From a virus: a DNA stretch of 24,597 nt. The stretch covers positions 1 through 24,597 of IMG/VR virus record IMGVR_UViG_3300009181_000319; one strand, written 5' to 3'. How positions within the stretch are numbered: the first letter of the stretch is position 1; every line of letters starts with the position of its first letter. Made by a program: the position numbers and the translations under genes. Under the pieces are notes generated by a model. That model saw only the letters and a program-made list of their open reading frames with translations, made no database searches and was not told where the DNA came from. This document shows, piece by piece, positions 7,349 through 16,579 of this stretch.

Positions 7349-8898
7349 GGCTTGCTCCGATTCTGTGGCTGTGCTTGAGGTGCTGGCTTAGGTTGCTGTG
7401 GTGCTGGTTGTCCCGGTTGCATAGGTTGCTCCGGCGGCATAGGTGGTTGCTCGTTAGCAACTATCTGCTGTTGTACCTGTCCCTGCAAAGTAAGGGCTTC
7501 TACTTGTTGGTTAGCCAATCTAAGAACATTGGCCTGCTTGTATTCTTGCTCGCGCACCTTCTCCGCATCCTCTTGAAGTTCTGGGAGTTGGGCGATACGA
7601 CGAACAAAGCGTTCCATTTCGGGGTCCGGGAACCATTGGACGCCAGCACTGGACATAGCGCTCATAAACGAGGCAAGTTGTCCCAAGTCCGGCGGGTCAA
7701 CCTTGGAAGGAACAAACTTAGGAAGCTTGGTGGTCTTAGTCCCGTTCACCAAGAAAAGGCGAGGTATCAAGTGACGGTTTAAGGTTTCGGCAATAGCTTC
7801 CGATATAGAGTCAACGCTCGCGCGGAACATACCCGTCTTGTCGGTGTGCAGGGCATACGATCCAACGCCCTCGTGGCCCACCAAGATGAAGTCAGCCAGC
7901 ACAGACATCAATATCCGCTGTTCATAGCGCTGAATAATGGCGTTGGTGTCGAACTGACGAGATCCACCCGAGGTGAGCAACTGGAAGTCAAAATAAGGCT
8001 TGCCTGTGTCTGGGTCAATGTCCCCAGGAATAATAAGCCCTTCTTGCTCGTTTCTACGGACGGACTTAACCATCTTGCGGAAAGCAGCAAGTATCTTTGC
8101 TTTTTCGGAGTTAGCTGCAGAAGCCAAGTAATCTCTAGGCACGCGGGCGACGGGCAGACCGGCCAGGTCTCGCTCCACACCAATTGCTTCAATTTCCTGC
8201 AGGCGCTTCTTGTAGAACCAAGGCTGGTAGGCATTACGCAGGATAGAGCGTCCCTCGGGGCTTCCCTTTCTGGACTGGGTGCGGAACAACAAAGACTTGT
8301 TCAAAGGAACAATAGTCTGGTTGTAGTAAGGCGGAGCCATTTGCACCAAGGCTTGAACTTCACCGCGGTCGTTAAAGATCCAGCGAAGATGGGTTTCCTG
8401 CGCGCGGATAGGAAGCTTACGTATACCGATCTTATTATCGTTAAACTTACTGCGCTTAGAACCGTCTTCCTCCCAAGGTCCTACACGGCGCTTCCAGACA
8501 ATTTCGTGCCATGACCAGCCGTAAACAAGGCAAGATAGAACTTCGGAGATGAAGTCATCCCACGTGTGGGACATATCATCCATGCACTCTTCGACAAACT
8601 TCTGGTATTCCTTAGCCTCCGAAGAGTTGTCAAAGGGCTCAACGTTCCAGTCAATACCGCGCAGAAGCTTGTCCATAGCGAACAAAAGAGCGCCAACGAT
8701 AGGGTCGTTCTCGCTCATTTCCTTCAGGACTTGGATTAACTTGCGCCCCTGAAGCTGAGGAAGGAACTCCTCGTCAAGAATTCCGGCAGACCTTTTAAGA
8801 CCTACTTGACCTAGTTCGGCAGTAAGTGGCCATGTCTTTGGAACCTCGTCAATTACCTCATTGCCGATGTTAAAGTCAGTGGCGTTGGAAATGGTCAT
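7345..8898 (-). CDS. Portal protein
   Basis: A 517-residue protein directly after the large terminase and before the MuF region, which is the classic portal position. The N-terminal half has a portal-like pattern: KLIQVLKEMSENDPIVGALL, a tryptophan-containing strand (GIDWNVEP), SCLVYGWSWHEIVWKRR and DRGEVQALVQ. The middle has the long helical core (FYKKRLQEIEAIGVERDLAG) typical of portal stem and clip regions of the DUF935/Gp29-like type. Portals form the dodecameric ring at one vertex through which DNA is packaged and ejected. The last ~50 residues are Pro/Gln-rich (PPMPPEQPMQPGQ), probably disordered. ATG start with GAGAG 9 bases upstream. The stop overlaps the GTG of the next gene. Confidence 0.9.
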   Translation of the reverse strand: MTISNATDFNIGNEVIDEVPKTWPLTAELGQVGLKRSAGILDEEFLPQLQGRKLIQVLKEMSENDPIVGALLFAMDKLLRGIDWNVEPFDNSSEAKEYQKFVEECMDDMSHTWDDFISEVLSCLVYGWSWHEIVWKRRVGPWEEDGSKRSKFNDNKIGIRKLPIRAQETHLRWIFNDRGEVQALVQMAPPYYNQTIVPLNKSLLFRTQSRKGSPEGRSILRNAYQPWFYKKRLQEIEAIGVERDLAGLPVARVPRDYLASAANSEKAKILAAFRKMVKSVRRNEQEGLIIPGDIDPDTGKPYFDFQLLTSGGSRQFDTNAIIQRYEQRILMSVLADFILVGHEGVGSYALHTDKTGMFRASVDSISEAIAETLNRHLIPRLFLVNGTKTTKLPKFVPSKVDPPDLGQLASFMSAMSSAGVQWFPDPEMERFVRRIAQLPELQEDAEKVREQEYKQANVLRLANQQVEALTLQGQVQQQIVANEQPPMPPEQPMQPGQPAPQQPKPAPQAQPQNRSKP

Positions 8899-8924
8899 AA
8901 TTTGATTCTCTCGCTATAGGGTAG

Positions 8925-10439
8925 TCACACAATAAAGGACAGTTCGCCGCTCTCTCCGCCTTCGCGGTAAATAACATCTGGTAGGCGCTCGTTATCTCTT
9001 TCATCTTTCGGCGGATCAAGGGCAGCCGCATAAACACTTGGCGTCCCATCGCTCTTTAGGGTAATAGGGGCTCCACCAGGCGCGTGCTTTCGGGCATGCT
9101 TAAATGCCAGACCGAATGAGCAAACTTCGTCTGGTAGGTGGTATTGCTGGCCGGATGAGTAGAGATCTCCTACTTGGGCGTATTTGTGCGCTCGGTAGGC
9201 AGAAGGAATGCGCGGGCAACGCAGTCGGTCGTTTTCGACCGCTGCAACGTATTCGCTCAGCATATTAGAACGCTTTGCGCCGATCATCTGGAATGATCTA
9301 GCCCGCATATCTACCAAGTCAGACACAACCTGCCCCAAGCCTGTTCCATCATGGATGGGTTCAGCTTGATAGATTCGCGTAGCATTGTTGAACATATTAA
9401 TCATAAACGGATAGGGGCGTCTGTTCAGGCGCGCGTAATACACGCAGTCAATCGGGGCATAGGAAGCCCTATCGGTTCTCCACACAGAGATAACCGTAAA
9501 GTCCTGCTGTTTTGCCCAGTCAGCAGCGACAACGTATGTGCCATCTGCTTTAGGATCCTCAAAGGTGTATTCCTCGTAATCCTTTGAGGTTTTTTCCTTA
9601 ATAGGCTCAAATGGCAGGGAGAACATCCGTTCGACCGCTTCGGAGTCAAAGGCACGGTTACCGATAGAAGGCTCACCGAGCTCATATTCCACGCGCCACA
9701 TCTCTGCGGGGATTTCCCGCTTCTTAGCGTCAATAGTTTCTTGGGATAGCCAGCCGTCAATTGGGTTGGCTGAGCACCGGTAGCACCAAGTCTTCATGGG
9801 CAGATCCTGCTCTTCAAATCTGCGCTTCATCTCGGTGAAGGTTCCGTCTGGGTTCTGCCAGGTAGAGCAGAGCACCGTATAAGGCTTGATCTCTACGCCT
9901 AAGTAGTTTTTCTGGGGCATAGGCTGGCCTAGGGCCGCGTCAAGAATTGCCTGTTCCATTTCGTCAATTTCGTCAAGGAGCAGGAACGGCGGGTGAGGAC
10001 CTCGAACGGTTTTCTGCGAAGCCGTGAGAGGCCGTATGCGAGCTTTATTGCTGAGCTTGAGTAATTGGTTACCCTCAGACACCAGCATCTCTCTAGGGGC
10101 GTTCTCAGAGTCCAGAGCGGTACGCATAGCCTCGTGGACGTTAACAGACTGGTTCATGGAGCCACCAAGAATGTTGACATCGGCGCCGAGTAAAAATGCC
10201 TTTGTCAGCCCTAATATGCTGAGCGTGAATGATTTACCTGACAGGCCACGGGAACCATGCCAGAGGGCTATGGTCCCGTTCCTGCCGAAGAAAGCATCCG
10301 CGAACACTTCAAATGGAGCAGTGTGAGTTGGATCACCACAAGTGTGCCTAGGGATAGTTACCCCCCATAGAGCATTAACTGTCCACCATAGCTCGTCATC
10401 TGTCTCGGGCAATCTCGAGAATTGGAGCTTGTCCGCCAA
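8925..10439 (-). CDS. terL: Terminase large subunit
   Basis: A 504-residue packaging ATPase and nuclease. Walker A is GSRGLSGKS (62-70), Walker B is FLLLDEID (152-159), and CSTWQNPDGTF (191-201) looks like the coupling motif. The C-terminal RNase H-like nuclease domain begins with YVVAADWAKQQDF, with Asp307 and Asp313 as candidate metal ligands, and continues through HDGTGLG. It translocates and cuts DNA at the portal. The start is TTG, seven bases after the stop of the preceding gene, with TAGGA five bases upstream. No better ATG exists near the N-terminus, so the weak start may limit expression. No small-subunit terminase was recognised in the window. Confidence 0.95.
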   Translation of the reverse strand: MADKLQFSRLPETDDELWWTVNALWGVTIPRHTCGDPTHTAPFEVFADAFFGRNGTIALWHGSRGLSGKSFTLSILGLTKAFLLGADVNILGGSMNQSVNVHEAMRTALDSENAPREMLVSEGNQLLKLSNKARIRPLTASQKTVRGPHPPFLLLDEIDEMEQAILDAALGQPMPQKNYLGVEIKPYTVLCSTWQNPDGTFTEMKRRFEEQDLPMKTWCYRCSANPIDGWLSQETIDAKKREIPAEMWRVEYELGEPSIGNRAFDSEAVERMFSLPFEPIKEKTSKDYEEYTFEDPKADGTYVVAADWAKQQDFTVISVWRTDRASYAPIDCVYYARLNRRPYPFMINMFNNATRIYQAEPIHDGTGLGQVVSDLVDMRARSFQMIGAKRSNMLSEYVAAVENDRLRCPRIPSAYRAHKYAQVGDLYSSGQQYHLPDEVCSFGLAFKHARKHAPGGAPITLKSDGTPSVYAAALDPPKDERDNERLPDVIYREGGESGELSFIV

Positions 10440-10446
10440 GGTATTC

Positions 10447-10830
10447 CTAACTATTGTTATTCCGCGAGTTAATTACCGTTGCCTGCCTATTTACTTCTTC
10501 CTGTATCTGTATCTGTCTGCGCTCTATGTCGGAGAGCCTATCGCAGACTTCCTCTAGTTTAGCGTCACGAGCCGCCGAGTTAATAATGGCCCGCTTCCAC
10601 AGACTATACACTTTTCCCACCCCAGCGCCAACGGTTATTAAAGAAACTAATAGGGCTATATAGAAGGCAAACTCTGTTCCGCCTTTGGAGTTATATGCGT
10701 AGGCAAATACTGGAGACCCGCTAAGAGCCGCCCCTAGTGCAGACGCCACAACTGTTATCTGCCCTTTATCGTCACGCACGGCCCTGTCCTTAATAGAGCT
10801 AAAATTGATGACTGGGCAGGCTATGCCCAC
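10447..10830 (-). CDS. Small membrane protein with two helices and C-terminal coiled coil
   Basis: 127 residues if read from GTG 10830 (GGCAGG just upstream). A second GTG at 10779 has a better Shine-Dalgarno (AAGGA, 7-base spacing) and would give about 110 residues. Two hydrophobic segments are visible, ITVVASALGAALSGSPVFAY and FAFYIALLVSLITVGAGVG, followed by KVYSLWKRA and a charged helix with heptad character (LEEVCDRLSDIERRQIQ). The layout suits a holin-like or other inner-membrane phage protein, but a holin candidate already sits beside the endolysin. It lies between the last fibre gene and the terminase. Function unknown. Confidence 0.7.
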   Translation of the reverse strand: MGIACPVINFSSIKDRAVRDDKGQITVVASALGAALSGSPVFAYAYNSKGGTEFAFYIALLVSLITVGAGVGKVYSLWKRAIINSAARDAKLEEVCDRLSDIERRQIQIQEEVNRQATVINSRNNNS

Positions 10831-10871
10831 CTCACCTGCCCAATCCCTCTAATAATCTCACAGGGGTCTTT

Positions 10872-11261
10872 CTAGAGACCGAAAGCCAAGCCGCTAGTTG
10901 CTATTTTGAAAGAATAACCATCCGGAACTACAACCGGAGTTGTTAACTGAATTACCGCAATGCAATAAGACGGGGCGCTAATTTCTTCATTTGTCCATAT
11001 GCCTATGTGGCTTACAGTACAACTTGGAAGGTCGTCGAACTGTATTGCCGCAGAATTAGCTGTTCCTTTGTTGGACGGCGCGGACCAATAAGCAACCTCG
11101 CGCTCATAACTCCCGCCAGATACCTCATGGGCATAGCTACCGTTAACCGTAGGGTTATCTGTGTGTAGGGCAACTTTTACCTTTGGGGTACCAGCGCCGA
11201 CAACATATACCAACTGCTCCAGCAGGTAATTGCCCGAATAATTAGTTAATAGACTGCTCAC
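10872..11261 (-). CDS. Gp80-like phage fibre or decoration protein (paralogue 3)
   Basis: A 129-residue, beta-rich protein. Its motifs, VALHTDNPT, EVSGGSYERE and LPSCTVSHIGIW, match the family of small phage structural proteins typified by Gp80, thought to be fibre or head-decoration components. It shares these motifs with the protein at 17799-18158, so the two are paralogues more than 6 kb apart. The GTG start overlaps the preceding stop (GTGA) and has AAAGGAA seven bases upstream. It closes the tail-fibre block before the membrane protein and terminase. Confidence 0.75.
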   Translation of the reverse strand: MSSLLTNYSGNYLLEQLVYVVGAGTPKVKVALHTDNPTVNGSYAHEVSGGSYEREVAYWSAPSNKGTANSAAIQFDDLPSCTVSHIGIWTNEEISAPSYCIAVIQLTTPVVVPDGYSFKIATSGLAFGL

Positions 11262-12154
11262 AGATAGGTTCCTTTCCCTAGTAAACGTATTGACGACTGC
11301 TCAGAAGTTGAGCTTCCAGTCATATCTAGTCTAGCCGATCCCAGTAGTTGGTCGTCCCGCTGAGCAAGGCGCAAGGGCGGGGATATGCACGGAGGTACAG
11401 TTCTAAAACTAAGCCAGTTCAGGAAGTTTTGTGTCAGCCTTTTATTAATATCCGTTGACCATGATTGCCCCGCAACAGGGTCAAAAATGTTCTGATCTAG
11501 CGTTACAATTAATCTTCCGCCATAGGGGTAGGCAAGAGGGTTCCCTACAGTTTCCCACGCTGCGATTATTGGCTGATCTTCGTTGTTTCTGACTAAAATA
11601 TTTTCGTCGTTCCACCCACGAGGTATTACCGGAGGAGATCCCGGGGGGTTTAAGTCAAAACTTCCGGCTAGGTTAAACGCTACGGTTTTTACACACCTAG
11701 TGAGATAACCTATAGCGTCAGGATTTACTGAAAATTCTTGATAATCTCCGTCTGTGCTATCCGTTCCGTAAAAATAAGCCGGGTAAGAATCTGTCATTTC
11801 GTTAACAAAATTCGATACATCCCAATTAAGATTGTTTTCTTGCTCGCTATACAAAGACCATTCGCCAGCGATTAGTACTGACTTTCCGTACCTAGCCATC
11901 ATTTGGGCCGATGTAAGAAAATTGTAGAATGGTCCGTAATGGCTAGTTATTCTTTCGTCGGCAAGTATCCACACTTGGTCAAAATTATCTGTAAACCAGC
12001 TAAGATAACTCCCAGTCATCCAATCGGCTAAAGGATCTCCTATAACGTGGGTTTCGGCGGTTAACCCAATTGAGTTTGCTGTTTCGGCGATGTAGCTGTT
12101 AATCCCATACCCCACAGCTCCGGGGCCAGCCAATATAAGAACATCGGCAATCAT
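11258..12154 (-). CDS. GATase1/ThuA-like fold protein in tail module
   Basis: 298 residues. The N-terminus reads like a Rossmann-type or class I glutamine-amidotransferase-like fold: a first strand and turn DVLILAGPGAVG, then DQVWILADERI and KSVLIAGEWSL. The later part has the AAWETVGNPLAYPYGGRLIV and LTQNFLNWLS elements seen in ThuA/GATase1-like proteins. The Cys that normally acts as nucleophile is not apparent at the expected elbow (AGEWS), so a structural or binding role is more likely than catalysis. It is coupled to the hub-like gene (TAATG) and to the fibre gene after it (GTGA), so it is probably a virion component. The fold assignment is tentative. Confidence 0.6.
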   Translation of the reverse strand: MIADVLILAGPGAVGYGINSYIAETANSIGLTAETHVIGDPLADWMTGSYLSWFTDNFDQVWILADERITSHYGPFYNFLTSAQMMARYGKSVLIAGEWSLYSEQENNLNWDVSNFVNEMTDSYPAYFYGTDSTDGDYQEFSVNPDAIGYLTRCVKTVAFNLAGSFDLNPPGSPPVIPRGWNDENILVRNNEDQPIIAAWETVGNPLAYPYGGRLIVTLDQNIFDPVAGQSWSTDINKRLTQNFLNWLSFRTVPPCISPPLRLAQRDDQLLGSARLDMTGSSTSEQSSIRLLGKGTYL

Positions 12155-14463
12155 TACGATTGCCCCGGGTTTTCGCGGTATATGCGGCCTATGAAATAAA
12201 CATCCTCTGTGTGCTCACAGTAGATGGCTGCTGTGTAAGAATAGGCTTCACGAGGTATTTTAGGAAGCTTTGTTCTACCGCCGTATCTTTGGCCTCCAAG
12301 ATCAAGAGTATCGTCAAAGTTCCAATTCCAAGAAGCCTCATCAATAAGAATGCCGGTGGGTGATGTACCCGCATCAGATGACCTACCAGGCCAATATCCG
12401 GCCTTTTGTCTCTTATTACCCCACCCAATGACCATAGCTTTATCAGCCTCGTAATAAATAGCTGGGTTAGTAGGCCCAATGCTCCAAGGCACACCGTTGT
12501 CGTCTGTTTTGGTAAAAGCCCCTGTTCTGAATGGGCTGTAATTTTGCCCCTCGTGTGGCATGTTATTCGGATTTAAACCATAGGATTGAAGTGTCTTTGT
12601 TTCCTTGTCAATAACGTTGTATATACCGACGTGAAATGCGACCTTAACTCTGTTACCGTTTCGGTCAAATGCTGCAAATTCTGTTAAGCGAGCCGATCCT
12701 TTTTCACTTAATACAATGGGGAAAAAGGACCAACGATCCCTACTTTTGCTGGCGTTAGCGTTTACTCGCACATAATATTGTGGGTAATTCCTAGGTGGGT
12801 ATTTTTTAGCTTGCTTAGCGAACGGAAAGGCTTCGTTGAATCCTTTATCTTTATAAAAATTAGTTGCTTTTATCGGTATTACTCCGGATCCGTTATTTGC
12901 GTTCCAAGGAGCGTAGATATCCTCAATAACTACAGAGGCTTTTCCAAGCGCTAATAGCTTTGCGGGAGTTAATGGGTCTATATGTCTTTGCATTACTTGG
13001 TCAAGAGTCAATAGATCTCTAAACTGTGAGTCAACCGTTAAAGATACAGTTCCAGACATTGGGCTAGCGTTTACCTCCGCAATGTGGAGAATAATGCCTT
13101 CTGCTCCAGTACCGGCAAAGTATTTAAGGCGAATGCTATTTCCTGCCTTTAATTTCCATCTAGAGATATAACTTTCATCCCAAAGGCTCCAAGGATCAAC
13201 AGAAAGAGTAATATTTCCAGACCAAGATGGTTCAGAGAACTGTGACAATTGAAGCTGGGCAGCCTCTTCGGCTTGGTCAAACCCAAGCCCTCCCCCATAT
13301 TTAATATATGCTTCATTTCGCATCTTGTATTTTTCGTAAAAACTGTTCTTGTCGTTTGGCCCTAGTCCCAATTCTTGATCCAGCATTACAGAACGTTTAA
13401 AACCTAGAGGCTTATACGTAGTTACATTTCCGGCGTCATTAATTTGAGTTCCTGCCCACTTAACGCCGTCGGTACCTACTCCTTCGCCGTAAATAACATT
13501 AACTATTTGAGAAAAGTCTGAGGATAAATTACAATCAACGCCTATTTGCCCGAAAGTAGCCTCTAACTGAGGGCCGCCTTGCCCAAGATCCACTCCAGCG
13601 GGAACAGTTATATCGTCGTATGTATATGTTTCTTTAGTGCGTATTTTTAAGTATGGATTGCGGTTATTTCCCATTAATATGGTCCACTTATCTCCGGGAC
13701 GAACCCCGCAGTCTTCTTTAGTAAACATAATTTGTAGTCTGTCCTGCACGAACCCAACTAAAGACTTTTGAAAGTTTCCGGTGGTGCGATCCCAATATCC
13801 AGTAATTTTTCTCCCAGGCTTTCCAATCGGAGTAAATACCGTTGGGTTGCCGCTGGGGATAACTGTGTTCCATCCGTCTGGGAACATTGGGAGCCCTAGA
13901 GCTTTTGTCCGCAAACTAGGTATCAGCGTCGGTGACATTGCGTTAGAAATTATATCTTCGTACAGGTACGGGCGGGTTGGAAATGTTGACTTAGAAATAA
14001 TTCGGTCTATTTGGTACAAGGCTCCCTGCAGTTCTACTTGCGCAGAAGTTGCAGAGGAAGATTGACTAATTGAGCAAGCAGCTACAAAACCTTGGAATAC
14101 AGGCTTGATAGATGATCCAGACGGGCTAATATAATCAATGGTTTTTTGCTGAGTAATAGAGTTTATAACCGCATCGGGTTCTGAATCCCCGCTGTCAATA
14201 TCAGGTTCTATGTAATAAATATTTACATCTGACTCTTGATTAAACCAAGAAAGATCCCCAACCCCGAAACTATCAAAACCGGTAATTTGGGGGAAAGAAA
14301 GCACCGCTACAGCGTCCGAGAATGGATCACCGCTTGAGTATGACTGTATTTGCACAGGTACGTTTCTAAAATAGGTTACATCAGTCCAGCTTTGCCCTGG
14401 TGCCCTAAAAAGAACAACAAAATATCCACCCTCGGTGGTTGTCTGCGTGTATGCCCAGGCCAT
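12154..14463 (-). CDS. Minor tail protein, tail-hub-like (769 aa)
   Basis: The N-terminal part (VPVQIQSYSSGDPFSDAVA, LSFPQITGFD, DLSWF) resembles the first domain of large actinophage minor tail proteins that build the tail tip. Residues ~410-510 look like a hub domain: KLKAGNSIRLKYF, ILHIAEVNASPMSGTVSLTV, and QFRDLLTLDQV. The C-terminal third is beta-rich with many aromatic and Gly residues (DLGGQRYGGRTKLP, IYCEHTEDVYFIGRIY), consistent with a receptor-facing domain. It likely sits at the distal end of the tail and connects tube and fibres. ATG overlaps the preceding stop as TAATG. The precise family was not identified. Confidence 0.75.
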   Translation of the reverse strand: MAWAYTQTTTEGGYFVVLFRAPGQSWTDVTYFRNVPVQIQSYSSGDPFSDAVAVLSFPQITGFDSFGVGDLSWFNQESDVNIYYIEPDIDSGDSEPDAVINSITQQKTIDYISPSGSSIKPVFQGFVAACSISQSSSATSAQVELQGALYQIDRIISKSTFPTRPYLYEDIISNAMSPTLIPSLRTKALGLPMFPDGWNTVIPSGNPTVFTPIGKPGRKITGYWDRTTGNFQKSLVGFVQDRLQIMFTKEDCGVRPGDKWTILMGNNRNPYLKIRTKETYTYDDITVPAGVDLGQGGPQLEATFGQIGVDCNLSSDFSQIVNVIYGEGVGTDGVKWAGTQINDAGNVTTYKPLGFKRSVMLDQELGLGPNDKNSFYEKYKMRNEAYIKYGGGLGFDQAEEAAQLQLSQFSEPSWSGNITLSVDPWSLWDESYISRWKLKAGNSIRLKYFAGTGAEGIILHIAEVNASPMSGTVSLTVDSQFRDLLTLDQVMQRHIDPLTPAKLLALGKASVVIEDIYAPWNANNGSGVIPIKATNFYKDKGFNEAFPFAKQAKKYPPRNYPQYYVRVNANASKSRDRWSFFPIVLSEKGSARLTEFAAFDRNGNRVKVAFHVGIYNVIDKETKTLQSYGLNPNNMPHEGQNYSPFRTGAFTKTDDNGVPWSIGPTNPAIYYEADKAMVIGWGNKRQKAGYWPGRSSDAGTSPTGILIDEASWNWNFDDTLDLGGQRYGGRTKLPKIPREAYSYTAAIYCEHTEDVYFIGRIYRENPGQS

Positions 14464-15683
14464 TATGTGTAATTCCTAAACTTGTATCTAGATGCCAGAT
14501 TACGGTATTGGGCTTTTAACTCGCTAGCTTTTAGCTCATGGTCAAAAAATCTTATTTCGAATAGTGCCATGTGGCTAGCAAGGTCAGTAGATATCTTGTT
14601 AAAACGCCGTCCTATGACAAACTCCCTAAATGTTTGAGGGTTTATTTTTCCGCTTGCGCTTTCGGCAAATCCAACCCCTCTAGTCCCAATCCTGCCCTTA
14701 TTCCCAGAAGTTCCAGCGTTCCACATAGAATACATCATACGAGGAACTGGCCTGTAGTTGTTAGGTATCCGGACGTGTTTTCCGTTGGCCACTAAATCAT
14801 TTCCAGTGTGCGACCCCATAGTTGCATAGCTTGGTTGGTAAAGCATTGCGGCTCTATAGCCAGATTCCCCTAGTATTTTTGCTGTGCGCTCAGTTGTAGG
14901 AAGGGGCTTTATTCTTCTTGTTTTAGTACCGTGGTCCATTACGTAGTGCCCGTATTTTGCCGATGGATAACTTAAAATAATACCCGCAAATATCCAGGTA
15001 AAATCCTGGCTTAAGTTTCTGCCAATATTGATCCACATGTGCTCTACGTTTTTGTAGTCAAAAACTACTACGTCGTTTTCGGTGTGATATTTACCTTTAG
15101 GCCCAAAAGTAAGTCTAGTTTGAACTCTTGGCTGGTATCCATTTCCTGATTTCCAGGACGGCCCCTGTCCTCCGTGTTCGGGCCACGACTCTAAAGAGGT
15201 TGTGCTGCCCAAATCGGACGCTAGCCACGTGTAGGAAGATTCTCTTGCTGGTCTGGTTACCGGAGGGGGGCTTGGCTTAGCCACAACGGTAACTGAGCTT
15301 GCCGTTCCGGTGAATGGATATCTAGCGGAATATTCAGGGCTTTCTGGCTTTCCCGCAATAATGAACGGTTCGTCTGCCTCTATTCCGATCTTTAAATACG
15401 TGCGTATTTGGTTAATGTCTATATTGCTAGGAATATACGTAACAGAGGTAGACGCTTTGGAAACCACAGCTATTTCAACAATATTTAACGCTGTGGATGT
15501 AATTACAGCATCTACGTTTACATCAAAAGCTGGAAAAAAGCCCTCTACTACTAAGTTTGCTTTTGGCTTGGCTTGCTGAGTAATCGTGAAAGAGCCGACT
15601 ACATCGAAATCAAACTCCGATGTATAAGTAGGAGATGCAGCATATTCTGCCCGAGACTCATATGTTAGGTAATATCCAGTCAT
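14463..15683 (-). CDS. Minor tail protein with C-terminal lectin-like (ConA/LamG) domain
   Basis: 406 residues. The N-terminal ~130 residues are beta-rich (FDVNVDAVITSTALNIVEIA; ITQQAKPKANLVVEGFF), followed by a Pro linker (PSPPPVTRPARE). The remainder reads like a concanavalin A/LamG jelly roll: YTWLASDLGS, FTWIFAGIIL, and the typical ending MALFEIRFFDHELKASELKA with YRNLASRYKF. Such domains bind glycans and fit a receptor-recognition role at the host wall. ATG lies two bases after the preceding stop, with an AGG-type ribosome site. It is the second lectin-type protein in this block. Confidence 0.75.
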   Translation of the reverse strand: MTGYYLTYESRAEYAASPTYTSEFDFDVVGSFTITQQAKPKANLVVEGFFPAFDVNVDAVITSTALNIVEIAVVSKASTSVTYIPSNIDINQIRTYLKIGIEADEPFIIAGKPESPEYSARYPFTGTASSVTVVAKPSPPPVTRPARESSYTWLASDLGSTTSLESWPEHGGQGPSWKSGNGYQPRVQTRLTFGPKGKYHTENDVVVFDYKNVEHMWINIGRNLSQDFTWIFAGIILSYPSAKYGHYVMDHGTKTRRIKPLPTTERTAKILGESGYRAAMLYQPSYATMGSHTGNDLVANGKHVRIPNNYRPVPRMMYSMWNAGTSGNKGRIGTRGVGFAESASGKINPQTFREFVIGRRFNKISTDLASHMALFEIRFFDHELKASELKAQYRNLASRYKFRNYT

Positions 15684-15685
15684 AA

Positions 15686-16579
15686 TTAACCTGGGTACCC
15701 TTCAACTGGCGGATACACAAGATTAAAATCTCCATATGCTACAGAGTTGTAGCCGCACACCACTATGTAGTAAACCTCAAAAGCAGTGCAGGCAAATGTA
15801 ATTTCCGATGTCACTCCTGGCCCGCTATCGTCGTCTTCGTCTATTAGGTTGTCTGAAGCATCATATATTTTTAGTATGGTGTCGAAAGATGAGCCTTCAG
15901 TAGAAATTACTACTGTGTCGCTGAACTCAGGGGTCCACTTAAACCAAGCTCCATACCACCCAACGTTGCCTTGCGCCTCAGAAGCGTATCCGGAGTTACT
16001 CCCAGAGAATAACTGCCCAGTTAGGGTGACAGCTCCCTCTTTAGTGTCTGGGCTATATACAGGAGGAACTGGGGGCTCTCCCGTACCGGCTACTACTGAG
16101 ACTATTCCTGTAGTAACACCTATCCTTATGTAATAAAATTCATTAGGTGTTGGGACAAAAGACGACACGGAATAGCTCTGTTCCGGAGATAATACTTTAA
16201 GAGTAGTTCCTACATCAGTTAGATCGTCAACTTGGGAACCAGTTAATATTTGCACAAAAGTATCGCTGTCATCAGAGTAAAAATATTGCCTTTTATAAGA
16301 GTCATATTCAGATGGGCATTCCCAGTAAAACCACTGTGTGCTATCGACAGAATAAGTAGTTGTGTATCCTCGGTCGTACATACTTATTTCTTCGCTTTCC
16401 CCGCTCTCAACCGTAAGCCTGTCTCTATTTCCTGTGGTGTAGTCTCCCGTTTCTCCAGTAATAGAAATAGGAGTATCAAAAAAATCGCTTGGATCAGGGG
16501 CAAACAGACTGGACGGCCCAAAACTGACGGGCCTATTTGGTCTAAGTAGGAAACGTCTACCAGCTCTTGCCATACCCAT
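15686..16579 (-). CDS. Adhesin-like structural protein with tandem PPC-type domains
   Basis: 297 residues. Residues ~190-290 show a bacterial pre-peptidase C-terminal (PPC) pattern: AWFKWTPEFSDTVVISTEGS, FDTILKIYDASDNLIDEDDD, EITFACTAFEVYYIVVCGY, FNLVY. Residues ~60-165 look like a diverged second copy (QWFYWECPSEYD, DTFVQILTGSQV, NEFYYIRIGV). The linker GTGEPPVPPVYSP separates them. PPC sandwiches often bind calcium or polysaccharide, and the DEDDD loop fits this. The start overlaps the previous stop (TAATG). The short basic N-terminus (GRRFLLRPNRP) may anchor it in the particle. Role inferred as fibre or host-binding protein. Confidence 0.7.
   Translation of the reverse strand: MGMARAGRRFLLRPNRPVSFGPSSLFAPDPSDFFDTPISITGETGDYTTGNRDRLTVESGESEEISMYDRGYTTTYSVDSTQWFYWECPSEYDSYKRQYFYSDDSDTFVQILTGSQVDDLTDVGTTLKVLSPEQSYSVSSFVPTPNEFYYIRIGVTTGIVSVVAGTGEPPVPPVYSPDTKEGAVTLTGQLFSGSNSGYASEAQGNVGWYGAWFKWTPEFSDTVVISTEGSSFDTILKIYDASDNLIDEDDDSGPGVTSEITFACTAFEVYYIVVCGYNSVAYGDFNLVYPPVEGYPG

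Noticed and set aside
7846-8514. 222-codon plus-strand open frame
   Set aside because: It is antisense to the portal gene, which has clear family features; the plus-strand product has no recognisable domain.
8904-8926. T7-promoter-like string (GACTACCCTATAGCGAGAGA on the minus strand) before the portal gene
   Set aside because: It needs an extra base relative to the T7 consensus, and no single-subunit RNA polymerase gene is in the window. The stretch also supplies the portal ribosome site.
10865-10880. Short inverted repeat ggtct-ttctag-agacc at the end of a Gp80-like gene
   Set aside because: Only a five-base stem, overlaps the stop codon and has no T-run afterwards, so it is not a supported terminator.
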